From contig NC_134941.1 of the NCBI RefSeq assembly GCF_051020765.1, positions 12,586,001 through 12,650,000 of the forward strand: a stretch of 64,000 bases of DNA, written 5' to 3'. The position numbers were made by a program, and so were the translations under genes. Shown in pieces: positions 26,086 to 38,580 of the stretch. The stretch's first letter is position 1, and the number at the start of each line of letters is the position of its first letter. Source of the stretch: Lasioglossum baleicum. Its lineage: Eukaryota; Arthropoda; Insecta; Hymenoptera; Halictidae. The notes under the pieces were generated by a model. The model did not search any database. It was not told where the DNA came from and saw only the letters and a list, made by a program, of their open reading frames with translations.

Positions 26086-29000
26086 AGTTCCTCGATGAAA
26101 AGTAGGCGTGGTTTCGTAGCTCCAGGCTTGAACGGAGCCCGTAGCAGTGGCCCACGGGGCGATTGTTCCAGCAAACGATGTAATCGTGTGAAGTTGGTAG
26201 CGTGTTCGTAAGACCTCTCGCTCGTTTGATTGGAAAAAAGGGTGATTCGGGGAGCGTCGGAGTAATAGGAGCGAGGATTCACGCATACATACCGCGGCGA
26301 ACGATAGCATCGCGAGGATTATACTTTTCAATTATGATAATACCCGAGCGAACAGGGCCAACGAGCGATCTCCGCTCCACCTCTTGCTCCTCGCGCTTGG
26401 CTCCACCTTCCGCAGGCCGGCGGGTCCCCCGCGCCGTGATTCGCGAATAGCAAATTGCAAATGTTCGTAATCCTCGTGAGATCGTGACAGCGGTCTGGTG
26501 CCTGTGCGACGCGGCACGGCGGTACAGCTCGATTCATCTTGTTCCGGCCGTTTCTATCCGCGGTAATTATTTTCAATTCGACCGCCTAGGCCGCGGGGAG
26601 GGAAAAAAAAGAAAACGAGAACTCTCCGGCCCGGGAGGAAAGGCAATTGAATTAAGGCGCCGCGATATGGACGGGAATATCTAGGGCGCGCGACGCTCCC
26701 TCCGCGGGATTACAATCGTGACTTTTTTCTCTGAGAAGAGCCGCGCGCGGTCCGCTCGGGTCACGCAAATGGAGCCCTGAATGGTAAACTCGAACGTGAA
26801 ACGAGACGAGATAAGTTATGCTCGCGCGGATGACTCGGGTTTCTCGTTATTTCGGATCGTGTCGTAAAATCTCCGGCTTAACAACACACGCGGGAATATA
26901 CCCTGTCCGCGACTCCTCCCGTCGCACGGAATTAAAAGATTCCTGCCAGCTGGAAGGGACCAAGGGCGAGGGAGAGAGGTGCAGTGAGAAAAAGAGAAAA
27001 GGGGAGGAAGGAGAGCGGGCGAACCCGCAAATATTTCCTACGAAGTCTTTGCTAATGAACTCTCGGAGGCCGTCGTTCGTCGCCCTCGTCGCGATGATTA
27101 ACGACTCCTCGAAGGAATCGAGAAGCCTCCAACCTCACGGATCGATCCTCTCGAGCACAGTCGTCGGGTCCGCGCCGGAATTTCGGCAACTCGATCGCGC
27201 TTCCGCGAGCATTTCCAGAAACGATTTGTCCTCCGGCCCGTTATCCCTCGAACGCGAGGCAGCGAGCCAGTGAGTCAGAAGGTTCGCCGGAACCATTACG
27301 GTTAATATCGAAACGATAAAGGCTCGATGAGCTGTCTGCCGCGGTGCGGGCGCGATCAAAACGCCCGCTGTCCCGAGTTCGATTACAGAGAAATTCCTCG
27401 CGCGGCGATGACGCCGATGGTAGAAAGGACACTTTTGATTCATCGCACGGAGAACGGGGGAAAAAATGGAGTGGAAGATAGTAGCAGGGGAGGAAAAATA
27501 ATCGTAATCACTCCGGGCGGTCGTAAAAACGAGAATAATGAGCGACCCGCTAATAAAATAATTATAATATTGGGAGGCCAGTAATAGATTCTCGGAACGC
27601 ATTAACCGGTCGAGATAAATCGCGGTCGCGCAGGGTGTATGGCGTGTATACACACCGAACACGGAGAGAACGAACGAAAGAGAGAGAGAGGGAGAAGAGA
27701 GGTTGGTGTGCGACGAACATGAGTGTACAGCCGCTACGGGATACACGGATTTCTGTGTGTGTCCTCGCCGCCGCGCGTAAGACGGTATAGGTTCTCCTCT
27801 CTCTCTCTCTCTTCCTATCGTTCTCTCTCCCCATGTATATATCGTCTCTCTTCGTTTCCGAGAGAGTTGCACGCAGGCAGCGTACGGAGCGCAAGATCGA
27901 GCACGTTGCAACGGCGTGTGCGATCGCGAGTCGCCAGCCTCGGTCGCGCATGGTAGCGAGGAACGTGTCGATGTCTAATATTCTCGGTATGTGAAATTAC
28001 CGTGCGGCATAAATTGCCGATCGGACAGGTGGCCGACAAATGGACTCGAGAAAACGGGCACACGCTTGCTCGCACATCGATGGCCGAGCACAGATTGCCG
28101 GGAACCGACAACGACAACAGGCTTTGGCCTCTCTCCCTCTCTCTCTCTCTCGTTCTCCTGGCTCTGCCGGCAGCACCGGCCACCGCGACATGGAATAGTT
28201 TTTTCTGCGGCGCGTCCCTCTTTCATTTTATTAATTAACTCGCGCGCGCACGGCCGTGTCCCGTATAATCCGCGGAACGATATCGGACTCGGTGCTTCCG
28301 AGCGGCGGCGCAACGATCCTCGAATACCTAACAGTATCGACGATAGTAGAATTACTGGTCCGCATAAATTTCCAATAAAGGTTTCCGCGAGCGGAGCGAC
28401 GCCGGTCTATCAATTTTCCAGCGATTTCCATCGCGATCGCTTCGACGAATCCATGTACACCGACTCGGGGAGAAAAAAAACCCGTTGAAACACCGTCGAG
28501 GGTGTAACGAGGAATTTATAGCCGGTTGACGAGCCGGGAAGACACCGATCGAATGAAAAAAATATAGATATACAGGGGCGTATCCGGGTAGCGGGTTCCG
28601 TTAACGGATATCGGTGCTACGCTCGTCCGCGATTACAATTATGCGAATGCCGTTCAATCTCGTTCCTCGCGAATATGCCTAGGGAGACGTTCAAGGAGGA
28701 GCAATTCTTTAAAAATGCTAAATGATTTATTTACCACGATACATTACATGTTATATAGTGGAGAACGAATTAAGCGAGAGGATAGACGCCCGAGCACTTT
28801 TGTCTCGAGTTGATAACGACCGTCGGATTGTTCCCGGCCGATTAATTTGATTATTGCGGCCCGAACACGCTAATTTCTATGCTAATGCCGCGATGATGAG
28901 ATGATGAGAGACAAAAGGAAGAACGTTCTCGGATATTTTGGGATCGAGACGCGACGTCGCGTCTCGTCGGTCCAGGTAGACGTCGCAAATTGCCGCTCGG

Positions 29001-29400
29001 GGATGAGGATCGAAAGCTAGCTCGTTTCGCGAACCGGTGGAGTCGGGTTTTGGGTCGACCCGCGAGAATCCCATTGGTTCCCCCTCTGTCCCGGGGTCTG
29101 TCCCTCTAAACGGCCTCTTTAAGCTAATGAATTTGATTGCTGTTGTTTCGTCGCGACCGATTCTTTCACGAAACGTCTCTCGCGCCGGGTGATTTAGATG
29201 CTAATGCGGCCAATGGTGACGCGCGGCTCGCGCGAACGCCCAGAAAAGACGACGACGACGACGATGAGGACGACGAGGACGTTTCCAGAGGCCGGATGGT
29301 GGCGTGGGATAAATTAAAAGTCAGCCGAGAGCATCGTCGCCGGATAGTCGCGCTAAACGCCGCCCAGCGAATTTACGAGCTGAGGCTCGGAGAGCCACGA

Positions 29401-29465
<65 letters not shown>
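29401..29465. repeat. (CT)n microsatellite, about 60 bp
   Basis: One of the two longest dinucleotide tracts in the window, almost uninterrupted. In the + strand transcript it is pyrimidine-rich, opposite in sense to the (GA)n tracts in intron 2. Confidence 0.95.
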
Positions 29466-29469
<4 letters not shown>

Positions 29470-29753
29470 CTCCCTCGCTCTTTCTCACACGAGCGCGTCA
29501 CGAAACAGTTTTATTTATCCGACCGGCGGAACGTACATCACGGCCCCTGTGCACGGGAACAAATAAGTATTCGGATGATTTGGCTCCGGTCCAGCGAATG
29601 ATCGATGTCGCGTCGCCGTGAGTTTCACCTTCTACCGGAGTCTCGTAACGAGGCCGCTCTTCGGCCGCTCCAAATTGCCCCGCGGGCCAAATCACGCTCG
29701 ATACATACGTGCCCACTCGAGACCAAGATCACCGGGTCACCTCGATAGGCCGC

Positions 29754-29799
29754 GCGCAATTGTGTGCGCAATTATTCACACAATTGTTTCAATTGCGCA
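29754..29799. repeat. Overlapping inverted repeats built on CAATTG
   Basis: Three CAATTG hexamers lie within 46 bp. CAATTGTGTG pairs exactly with CACACAATTG, and the outer GCGCAATT pairs with AATTGCGC. This could be a dimeric binding-site cluster or a small cruciform-forming element. Confidence 0.5.
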
Positions 29800-30920
29800 C
29801 CGGACTGCTGTTGCGTTCGTTCATACAAAGTTACGAAACTGCCGAGTAGGCGATAGAAAACTTGTGCGAAACAGGAGCGAAATTGAACGTGTTAAACCAG
29901 AGACCCTTCATCCTGCGAACAGGAGTCCGCCATGCTCTTTCCCAGCGTTATGGCCTGCTCCTGATTCCTGCCCCTACCTGTCCCACAGAATCTCACCGGG
30001 TTACTTGGGGTTCGAATGCGGCGCGATCGCGAGCAAGCCGGCAAGCAGGAAGGGTTACGCGAGCAGCAGTCTATTTCATGGTCGCTGACTAAACGCTATT
30101 CAAGTAGGATACGGTAACATAGTTGGGCTGAAACCGGACACCCCTGCCTCCATCGCCGCGGCACCGTCTCTCCCTTCCGCGTTAGGTGCTCTTTATTCCT
30201 GGGTGCCGGGTGCTTTCGTACTCGCGTTTCGTACTGCTCATCGCGTTGTCTGTCGCTCGTGCGTCTCTGTCGCGAGGAGGAAAGCCGGATTGAAAGGGAA
30301 AGAAGGCGAGGTGAAGCGTGGCGGGGCGAGAGACGAGGCGAGGGCAGGGCGCGCGGCGATGGTGGTGGGAATAAAGGTGAGGGTGAAGGCAGTTCGACCG
30401 AGACGCACGGGGGAAACAAAAGGGAGAGGGGGCAGGGAGCTGCACTTGAAAAGCACAATTGAAATTCAAGATCCATATGCAAAGAGCCTCGCGAGAACCG
30501 GTGAGAGATGTAGAGAGAGGAGAGAGAGGGAGAGAGAGAGAGAAGCTAGGCGGGCGCGCGCGCCCATGGTGGGAGCGAGCGGCCGAGAGAGAGAGCATGC
30601 GGAGGTAGAAAGAAAGAATCAGGCAAACCAGGTAATCTAACATCTCGTGGACACGCAGTATCCAGACTCCTTTTTCCCCCCTCTCTGCCTCTCTCTCGTT
30701 TGTATCTCTCTTGGACTCGCCCGCGCCTTCCACCCCCTACCATCGGGACCCTCATATTGTTTAAATAATTGATTTAACATGTGTACATACATTATGCACA
30801 AACATAATAACGCTATGTAAATGGTAATTCCAGCGATGGCTGCGTGCTGGCCCATCGTGCGGCGTGGGCCGAGAGCCGCGTTCAGAAACTTCGTCCACCC
30901 TCTTCCCTCCTCTCTCGCGC

Positions 30921-30969
30921 TGTTTCTCTCTGTTTCACTCTGTTCCACTCTGTTCGACTCTGTTCCGGC
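30921..30969. repeat. 10-bp tandem repeat
   Basis: Four and a half units of consensus TGTTYNACTC. They appear as TGTTTCTCTC, TGTTTCACTC, TGTTCCACTC, TGTTCGACTC and a partial TGTTCCGGC. Confidence 0.75.
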
Positions 30970-33900
30970 TGTTCCCTTAGGCTCCCCGTGCCGCCCAGTT
31001 GGACCCAAAGATCGTGGCCACGGTGGTGCCCACGGGATCCCGCAGCGAACGGGGACTGGGGTTAAGTTTCCGAGCACCTCATATTTTTTCCTCTCGTCCC
31101 TCCCCTCGTGCCCTCTCGCGGCCGCCGCCGTCGCGTTCCCCCTGGACCCCTCGTTCGCGCGTTTTCTCCGCTTTCGAGATGGGACCTCGGGGTGATTCGG
31201 TCGATTCCTCCCACGGTGCCCCCTGTCCCCCGAAAGATGCTCCTCGGCGATCCTCTCTCCGGCCCGAACGTTCGCGATCAAGACGTTCCTGGCTGATTTA
31301 TCTGGGATCGATAGCCCGTGAGGACGAGGCGAGAGACGAGAAGAGGGATGATGATTTCGCTCGAGATGCGACCGATACCAGGGGCAGATCTTTGATCGGG
31401 AGCATAATTAAAAAGATCTCGAGAGCCGTCATTAGAGGAGCGAGGAGAGTCGAGAGGGCCGCGTGCCACCATCCCTCCCTTCTCTTTCTCCCATCCCCCT
31501 GACACACACTCTCGCTCTCCTAGACGAGCGCCGACAATTAAGAGAGCCAGCCTCCTGGCAGGTCTCTCTTTGTCGTCGTGATCTTTGACGTCCGAGGATT
31601 CGTCGATGCACGAATTTTCGACGGTGTGGGACCGAGAGAGGATCGGGCCTTGGCGGCGGTCGAAGCGCGCCCGATAGGTCAACGACACCCTGGCGAACGG
31701 TTCGAGGTGCGATAGGATATGTCCGATCCGGAGGAGAGCGAGCAAGAGGAGAGCCCTCTCGACCAGAACGAAGAGGAGAAGCGGAAAGAGGAGAACAGAG
31801 CTCTCTCCTCCGCGGAGGTCGACGGGCACAGGGGTGGGGAGAGGGAAAGAAAGGAACGAAAGGGTGGCAAAGGAAGAAAAGGCGCGGAGAAAGAGAGTGA
31901 GAGAAAGATCGCGAGAGAAAGAGCGAAGAAAGAGAGGCAGCAGAGGCAAAACCGGAGGAGAGTGAGAGAAAGAAAGGCAAAAGCGGGAAGAGGGATCCTG
32001 ACAAATTGGAAGGCCGTTAAGCCAAAGGCACGGAGGCGTCGCGCGCGCTCGCGCTCGCTGCAAAGGGAAAAGAGGTTCGACGTTTCGCGTGGAGGGCTCG
32101 AGAGTTGAGTCGGGAAAAAGACGAGCCGTGCGACACTCGTGTCAGGACGATCCTCGACTCGGCATTTTTAGAGCCGAAATAAAGTCGAGAAACGTACACC
32201 GTCGGATATTCGCTGGCCGCGCACTCCACGATCGTAGGTGGTCTCTCTGGCCGACCACCCCTTCTTCTCTCTCTCCTCCTTTCTCCGTCTCTCTTCTCGT
32301 TTTCGTCCCTCCATCGAAAACTCCGCGGATCCCGACACGCCGGCAGCGAGACGAGCGTCGATGATCGAACACGCGCGCCTCTCTACCTCGAATGATATAA
32401 GGAGCCGCCGCGATTCGTCCGTTTGACCCTTCTTCCTCCTCCCTGATCGATCCGCGAATGATCGATCCAATCGCGGAGCCACCACTGTTTTCGTTCGTAC
32501 CTCACCTCTTCGTCCCTCCATTCCTTTCCGTCTCACGTTCGACGATCTTTCCTCGAAAGCGCATTACAGCCTTAAGAGATTGAATCGTCCACGATTTACA
32601 GGGAGTGCGATCGAGGAGAGACAGAGTCGGACAGGCAGAGCCCGATAGTTCGAACGACGAGGAAGCACGCAACGCGAGTATTTCGACGAGTTTGTCGTTA
32701 CGAAGGAACCGAGAGGGAGAGAGAGAGAGATAAGACCTGAATCGGGGACGAGCCGGGTTTGCTCGACTTATATGCTCGACGTAAATTTCGTCGCGAGATA
32801 AGATCGGCAATAACCTATTTCCGGCGAGCCCAATCGAAGCGTCCTCTCCCCCTTGTCGAGCGGATTCTCTTCCTCCTCGAAATCCCCCGGTTGAAGATTG
32901 TTGGCCCGTTCCGTTCGGAATTTGGCCGGATCGTTCCAATGTTTCGGTTCCCATCCCGTGGTTACGAAACGTCGTAAATCGTGATATTTAAAAATCTCGT
33001 CGGCCGGCGCGATCGTTCCCGGTGAATGGCAGCCGGTCGCCGAGGAGTACGGAGACGGGGTACATATTATAGATCGAGAAAGATCGAGTCCGGCCCAACA
33101 ACGATCGTCTCTCGATCCTCGGAGGCGAGCGGCGTGCAGGTGTGCGTGTGCGCTCGCCGCGCAGGAGGCGAAATCGTAATCTTAATCGCCTCTTCGAGTA
33201 GCCGCTCGTCTCTCGGATCGGGCAACAGGTTCCCCCGGCTGGTCTGCGCGCCTCTGCTCGCCTCGCCAGAGCTCGCTCGAGCTCGCCTCGCCTGCTCGCG
33301 CGATTCAATCGTGTCGCTCGGGATACGTACGCGCGCGCGAGAGAGCCGACCTCTCTCCTACAAGCGTACAGTAAGAACAAGCTCGTTACGTCACTCATCC
33401 ATCTCCTTCGGCGACCTCGGCTATTGATTTATCGTCGAACCGGGCATTCTCGTTTCTTTCGGGCTGTCGCGTCGGTGGTACCGCGTGTGCGTGCCGCGAT
33501 CGTCTCCGATTAGAGGAGAAAACCATTGTGCTTGCTCAGGCCCGGGATCGAGAGACGAGACGACGCGACCGACTACTGCATCCAGGAGAAAGCACCGGGC
33601 CTTTCTTGCGCAAGAATAATTGGAAATCGGCTCGGACTTCTTCACCGATAAGCCCCCCTCCGAGAAGCCGCGCCGGCGAACGATCATCCCCTGGGACCGC
33701 TTTGAATTGCCCCGGCGCGATCAACCGATTTTCTGTAAACAGAATTCACAGATTTTCCAAATTGTTGAGAGGAACCACGAGCGCGCGAGGAACGGGTTAA
33801 ACCACTCGAACTCTGCCCTCCGAGATCCACCGCTCCCGAGGGCAAACGTTGTCAGAGACAGAGGAGACAATCTGCGGCCGATGCCTCGTACGCAGTCTGA

Positions 33901-35148
33901 TGACATTCTCTACATCGTGGTATCGGGGGCTCCTCGAGGCGACGGTTCCGGGCACGTTACTCCAGCCGATGATTTTCTACGGACTCGATCGTAGATCCTG
34001 TAGACTTTCCCGATTTTTTCCTCGTCGCGTATCGACGCCGGGTTACACCGCTCCTCCACATTTGAATAATATGAAAAATCGAGGATCCCTCTCTAGCTCG
34101 CGGTCCTTCCTTCCGATCCCGGTGAGGAAGAGCCAGGAAGGAAGATAGGTAGACAGATAAATGGAGTAGGGGGAGAGGTTGGGAGATGGACGGATATATG
34201 ACGAGCGAGAGAGGATAGGAGAGCGAGAGAGCTGGGGAGTGGAACGCGGGCGGAGGAAACGGAGAGGCAGCATAGAGCTCTGGAGAGAGGAATGAGAGAA
34301 TGAGGGAGAGAGAGAGAAGAAAGACACGGAGGATCGGTGGAGTGAGTTAGAGCCGGCAGGCAACGCTATGCATACCGTCACACCCAGCGACACGCTCCAA
34401 ATTTGAAATTTAAATTTGGTACGTCTCACGGGACCGCGTCGTACACCGGTTACTCACACGTGCGCGCACCTACGTAGCCGCGAGAGTGCGTGGAACACCA
34501 TGGAACACCGTGGAACCGTGACGAGAGGGATATCGGAACAGGATAGCGCGGCCCAAGGAGCAGCGAAAGCATCGAGGAAGAAGAAACATCGGGTGTCGGA
34601 GAGACGTATCGTCATTTTCACGACCATCCCGCTGTTTCATGAACGAGAGCCGGTTCCCTCGTTTCCGCTTCCCCGTGAACGCCCTTTGGGAATAGTAATT
34701 CGACGCTGACCCCAGAACTCGTCCCTTTTGCTCGCCGATACCGGCAATCTCTTCGCCGTTCCTCGGGCCAATGTGTCAGCCAATGAACCGCGCGAACAGC
34801 ACGTCGCTCGACACGCCTCGTCGATCCACCCGCACCTATACAACCGCTCGGAAAAATGCTGCTCCTCGCTTCTCCTCGCCGCTACGTCCCGGAAGTCGCA
34901 AGCCGTCTCACGATATCAATTTGTCCCCGAGACACCGATTGACTTTCCTTTCGGTTTCCGGTGTCTAGCTCTTCTCTTCTCGTCCCGGCTCGTCGTCGTC
35001 GACCAACTTCGCTCTCCGATGCCGTACACAGGCTATCCGATTTAAACGTACACACGCGATCATTCCCCCTAGCATTCCAAATGCAAAGAAGCGTCTCGGA
35101 ACCTGTATCGAACCGTCGCGTCGTGCTCATAATTGTTTGACTTCGCTA

Positions 35149-35229
35149 TGACCTTGTCCAGTCCTGCCAAGGTCACGTCAAAACTTTTGAATGAAATCGC
35201 ATTTTGCTTAACCTCTGGGTCAATGACTA
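35149..35229. promoter_or_regulatory. Putative nuclear-receptor site cluster in intron 1
   Basis: TGACCTTG (35149-35156) and CCAAGGTCA (35167-35175) are oppositely oriented extended half-sites of the FTZ-F1/ERR type (YCAAGGTCA). GGGTCAATGACTA (35217-35229) matches 11 of 13 positions of the ecdysone-receptor inverted-repeat-1 consensus RGKTCANTGAMCY. Three such sites within 80 bp is notable, but motif matches alone do not prove binding. Confidence 0.35.
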
Positions 35230-35297
35230 TTTGATTGATCTTGTAGCCTTAATTATTTATTGTATTATTCCCAATACAACAGCTCATTCATTTCGTC

Positions 35298-35730
35298 CAG
35301 AGTTGGGCATTAATCGATTAAAGTTTTAATCGAGATTGATTGATTAATGTGTACGAAAAAAAGGTAGTAATCATTGAAAAATCGACGATTGCTGAAGTTA
35401 ATCGTCAATCGTTGATTAGACAAAGAAATTATCGAAAAAAAACATATAAGCACGTTAACAGAGTTTGTATTATGCATAGACCAAATGACGATACACCTAA
35501 ACTCAGTTTACATTTTTGTCAGTATTGATATATAGTTTTGATTCCGTGTTTCATTCCGAAATTTCAGCAGTTAATCATTAATCAATTATCCGATTGACGA
35601 TTACAATTGAAAGGAATGTAATCGTTAATCGCAATTAACGACTAAACTAGGAGATTAATGGTTAATTGCGATTAACGATTGAAGTAGAAATTCATTCGTC
35701 AATGTTCGATTAAATTTTTGCTCAATTCTG
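35298..35730. mobile_element. hAT-type MITE with 8-bp target duplication
   Basis: The left end reads CAGAGTTGGGCA and the right end, read inward on the other strand, CAGAATTGAGCA, which is the CAGNGNTGGGCA pattern of hAT transposon termini. The flanking octamers ATTTCGTC (35290-35297) and ATTTCGTT (35731-35738) agree at 7 of 8 positions, as expected for a hAT target-site duplication. The 433-bp body is AT-rich, full of TTAATCG motifs, and has no transposase frame, so it is non-autonomous. An internal perfect 20-bp inverted repeat (35620-35639 with 35661-35680) forms a strong stem with a 21-nt loop. Confidence 0.8.
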
Positions 35731-37288
35731 ATTTCGTTGAATTGCGAAAACTTGGGAATGCAGAGGATGAACGTTAATTTGGGCCTAATCAGAGGCCGCG
35801 TCAACGCCCAGCGATACTTCCTCCGTGTTTACCGGCTGACTCGCAGTATTTGCATCTAGGAAGCGCGTAGCATCGATAGATTAACATATGTATGACTATG
35901 TCGGGCCTGTCGTCGTTGATCGCGCGATCAGGGTTGGTCGGACCTCCGTGTTCCTTCGTCGCGTAGGAAAAAAAGATAATAAAGCGACGGGTATTATTCT
36001 TGTCACAGTACACGGGTAACTTTCGTGACACGTGTCGGGCCACGATGCCATAACACACATACGTGACGCACGCACGATGCGCCTCGATGCATCACCGAGC
36101 GCGCACGTCTAGCTAGTCCCTCTCTGCACTTTCTCTTTTCTTTGGAACGCGGAGACGCGTTCTCGCGACCAATTCTCCGTCGGCTCGATTTTCCATTCGA
36201 ACAGCTTCCCGAGACTCGATTTCACCGATACCTCTGGCTAATTATCGACAGCGTTCCATCGCGGACAGAGAGAGAGAGGTAGCCTGAATATCCGATTGTT
36301 TCCTTCCCAGCAAAGCGGAAGGATTCCCTCGCGGAAATCCTCTTCGACGGTCCGGGATAGCGGGTCAATCTGGGAGCTTTACCATTCCGGAAGTTTATCG
36401 AAGCCGAGGTGGCGAGAGAAACTTGGATCTTACTTGGCGAATTCGGCGGCGCGGCGCGGCGTTCTTGGATATATCCCGAGGAGTGCTTCTCGAGGGTGCT
36501 CGAATTAGGCCGGCGGGCTGCAAAGCCCATTATACACAATGCGACGACTTAGAGTAGGACCGGCTCGAGTGGAGCGGGGTCGAGGGTACATTCGCGAGAA
36601 TCTACGGATACCTATATGTCAATTACGAAACAGCCGAAGCCGCAACATTCTTTTCGCCGCTTCTCGCGGTCGCGAACAGCTTAGCCTCGGAATTAGCCGA
36701 TCTTATCATCCGGCGAACAATCGACACAATGCAAGAGGATAGAGATAGAACCTGACCACGCTGAGCCACGGATTAGAAGAGCATCATCACGGGAAATAAT
36801 CCTGGTGGCGGAGGAAGGGTAAAAGCGATCGGAAATAATTTTTCCGCGGGCGGATTCGCGTCGAAAATTCGAAGGGGTCCAACAGAGAGAACGAGAGGGA
36901 GAGAGAGAAACGTGGAGCGTAGGCAGGTGGCGGCGGCGGGACAATTATTTTCGCCGGCACCCCCCGTGTTTCGACGGTGTCTCGATGAGGTCGGATAATC
37001 GCAGTACGCGTGAGAGCCCCTGGGATTCTGCGTGGCTCGTCGAAGCAGTCGGTGGTAGTAGATAGGGGTAGTGACGATGGCAAAGAGTCGACACGCGGGG
37101 TGGGGTAGGGAGGATCGAGGGGCTGCTGGCAGAGCGAGCGTGTGCGGGGGTGGTGTTGGTGGCGAACGGCGACGGGGGTCGGATGGATTTTGCAGCGCGC
37201 AGTTTTCACCTTTGAGATTCCATCCGGCGCGGCGGCAGGGGTGGTACTTTGGTCTAGGAATTCAAGGACCCGGAGTCTGGGGAGGGAT

Positions 37289-37292
<4 letters not shown>

Positions 37293-37330
<38 letters not shown>

Positions 37331-37340
37331 CGACGACGAA
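37293..37340. repeat. (GAC)n trinucleotide repeat
   Basis: About 15 GAC units with one GGT interruption. In one frame it would encode poly-Asp, but it lies in intron 1 and no gene context supports translation. Confidence 0.9.
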
Positions 37341-37802
37341 GCTCGTGCCAGTTGGGGGCGGCGCGGCTGATAGCTGCGTGGCACTGCTGAACACCGTGCG
37401 ACGAGGATGCAGCGCCGGTGTAATCGAGAAAAACAGAAAGGGATGAAAAGAGCCCGAGGGAGAGCGGGGCAGAGGAACGAACAGAATGAGAGAGGGAGAA
37501 GAGGGAGGCCGTCGCGCGAAACGAAGGAAGACCGATGCGTAGAAAAGCAGAGAGGTCATTGAAGTCGCGGGAGAGTAACAGAGAGAAGGCCACAAGTCAG
37601 AGGGAGAGAGAATCTGAAGAGGGTTGGACCGATAGCGCGGTACGGCGGTGGTGAACACCGTGGAACAAGGAGGGACGATAAAGAGGGACGAGGAACCAGG
37701 TCTGAGCGGCCGAGTTGGAGGGAACGAGAGGAGAAGATAGATAGCGGGTGGGAAGGACTGAGAGGGCCAGCTATTCCGAAACGGGGTGAAAGCTGTGGAT
37801 CG

Positions 37803-37826
37803 GAGAGAGAGAGAGAGAGAGAGAGA
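37803..37826. repeat. (GA)n microsatellite
   Basis: Uninterrupted GA run in intron 1, about 0.9 kb upstream of exon 2. Confidence 0.9.
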
Positions 37827-38555
37827 TGAGAGAGAGCCAGAGGGAAAGAGGGTGGGTTGTAGCAGCAGCAGCCGAGAGCCGGTCGATACGACCACCACTA
37901 CAAACGTGTCGCAGGACACGACGCACAACCTGCCGGCTGTGCTGCGTGTGCAACGATACGCGCGACCGACCCTTCTTCTCCCTCTTTCCCTCTTTCGCCC
38001 CGGTTTCCCCTCCGCCCTCTTTCTCTCGCTCCCTCCTTCGTCCGTTCCCGTGCGCCCCTCTGCCGCCGGGGGCTTTCTCACCCTTCTCGTATAGGACGAG
38101 AACGAGAGCCGCCGAGAAGCAAGGTGTTTTAGCACGGTCTCGAGGATCCGCCATTTTGAGAGGGAGTCGTTTCCCTCATCCCCCGGAACGGAACGTTGAC
38201 TTTTTACGGTAAAATCTTTGCCGGCGCTCCAACGCCGCACCGGCCGCGGTCGTCACGATACATACACCGTCGAGAAGAGGATTTCCGCGCACCGGAAGAT
38301 CACCTTGACCGACGATTGCCTGCATGCCTCCGCATTCGTCCTACCTATACGACTTTTTACACTACTGTCCTTTCCGGTCGGATGCACCACGACCAGCTCC
38401 GGGTCACTCGCGACCCGCCCCACGAAGGGATGCAATCAATCCGTTTCCCTCTTTTTATCACAGAAATCTCCAAATCTTCAACGACTACGGTTTTGCTAAA
38501 AAGTGGATTTACCCAGTTTCCACATCTAGATCGCCTATTATTAATTTGACGCGAT

Positions 38556-38580
38556 TGCATCGGATGGTTCATCCGATGCA
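38556..38580. repeat. Perfect 11-bp hairpin upstream of exon 2
   Basis: TGCATCGGATG (38556-38566), loop GTT, and CATCCGATGCA (38570-38580) form an exact inverted repeat 135 nt before the exon 2 acceptor. It could fold in the pre-mRNA or serve as a dimeric DNA-binding site. Confidence 0.6.

Noticed and set aside
29137..29601. Frame with an acidic Asp/Glu run followed by poly-Ser-Leu
   Set aside because: Both low-complexity parts are simple repeats ((GAC)n and (CT)n). The short stretch between them is not recognisable as a protein.
30000..30020. GGGTTCGAATGC resembling a tRNA B-box
   Set aside because: No A-box upstream and no acceptor stem.
31719..32108. Charged + strand frame rich in Glu, Lys and Arg
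   Set aside because: The charge pattern follows directly from a polypurine tract. The opposite strand gives Ser/Leu-rich frames over the same bases. No domain is recognisable.
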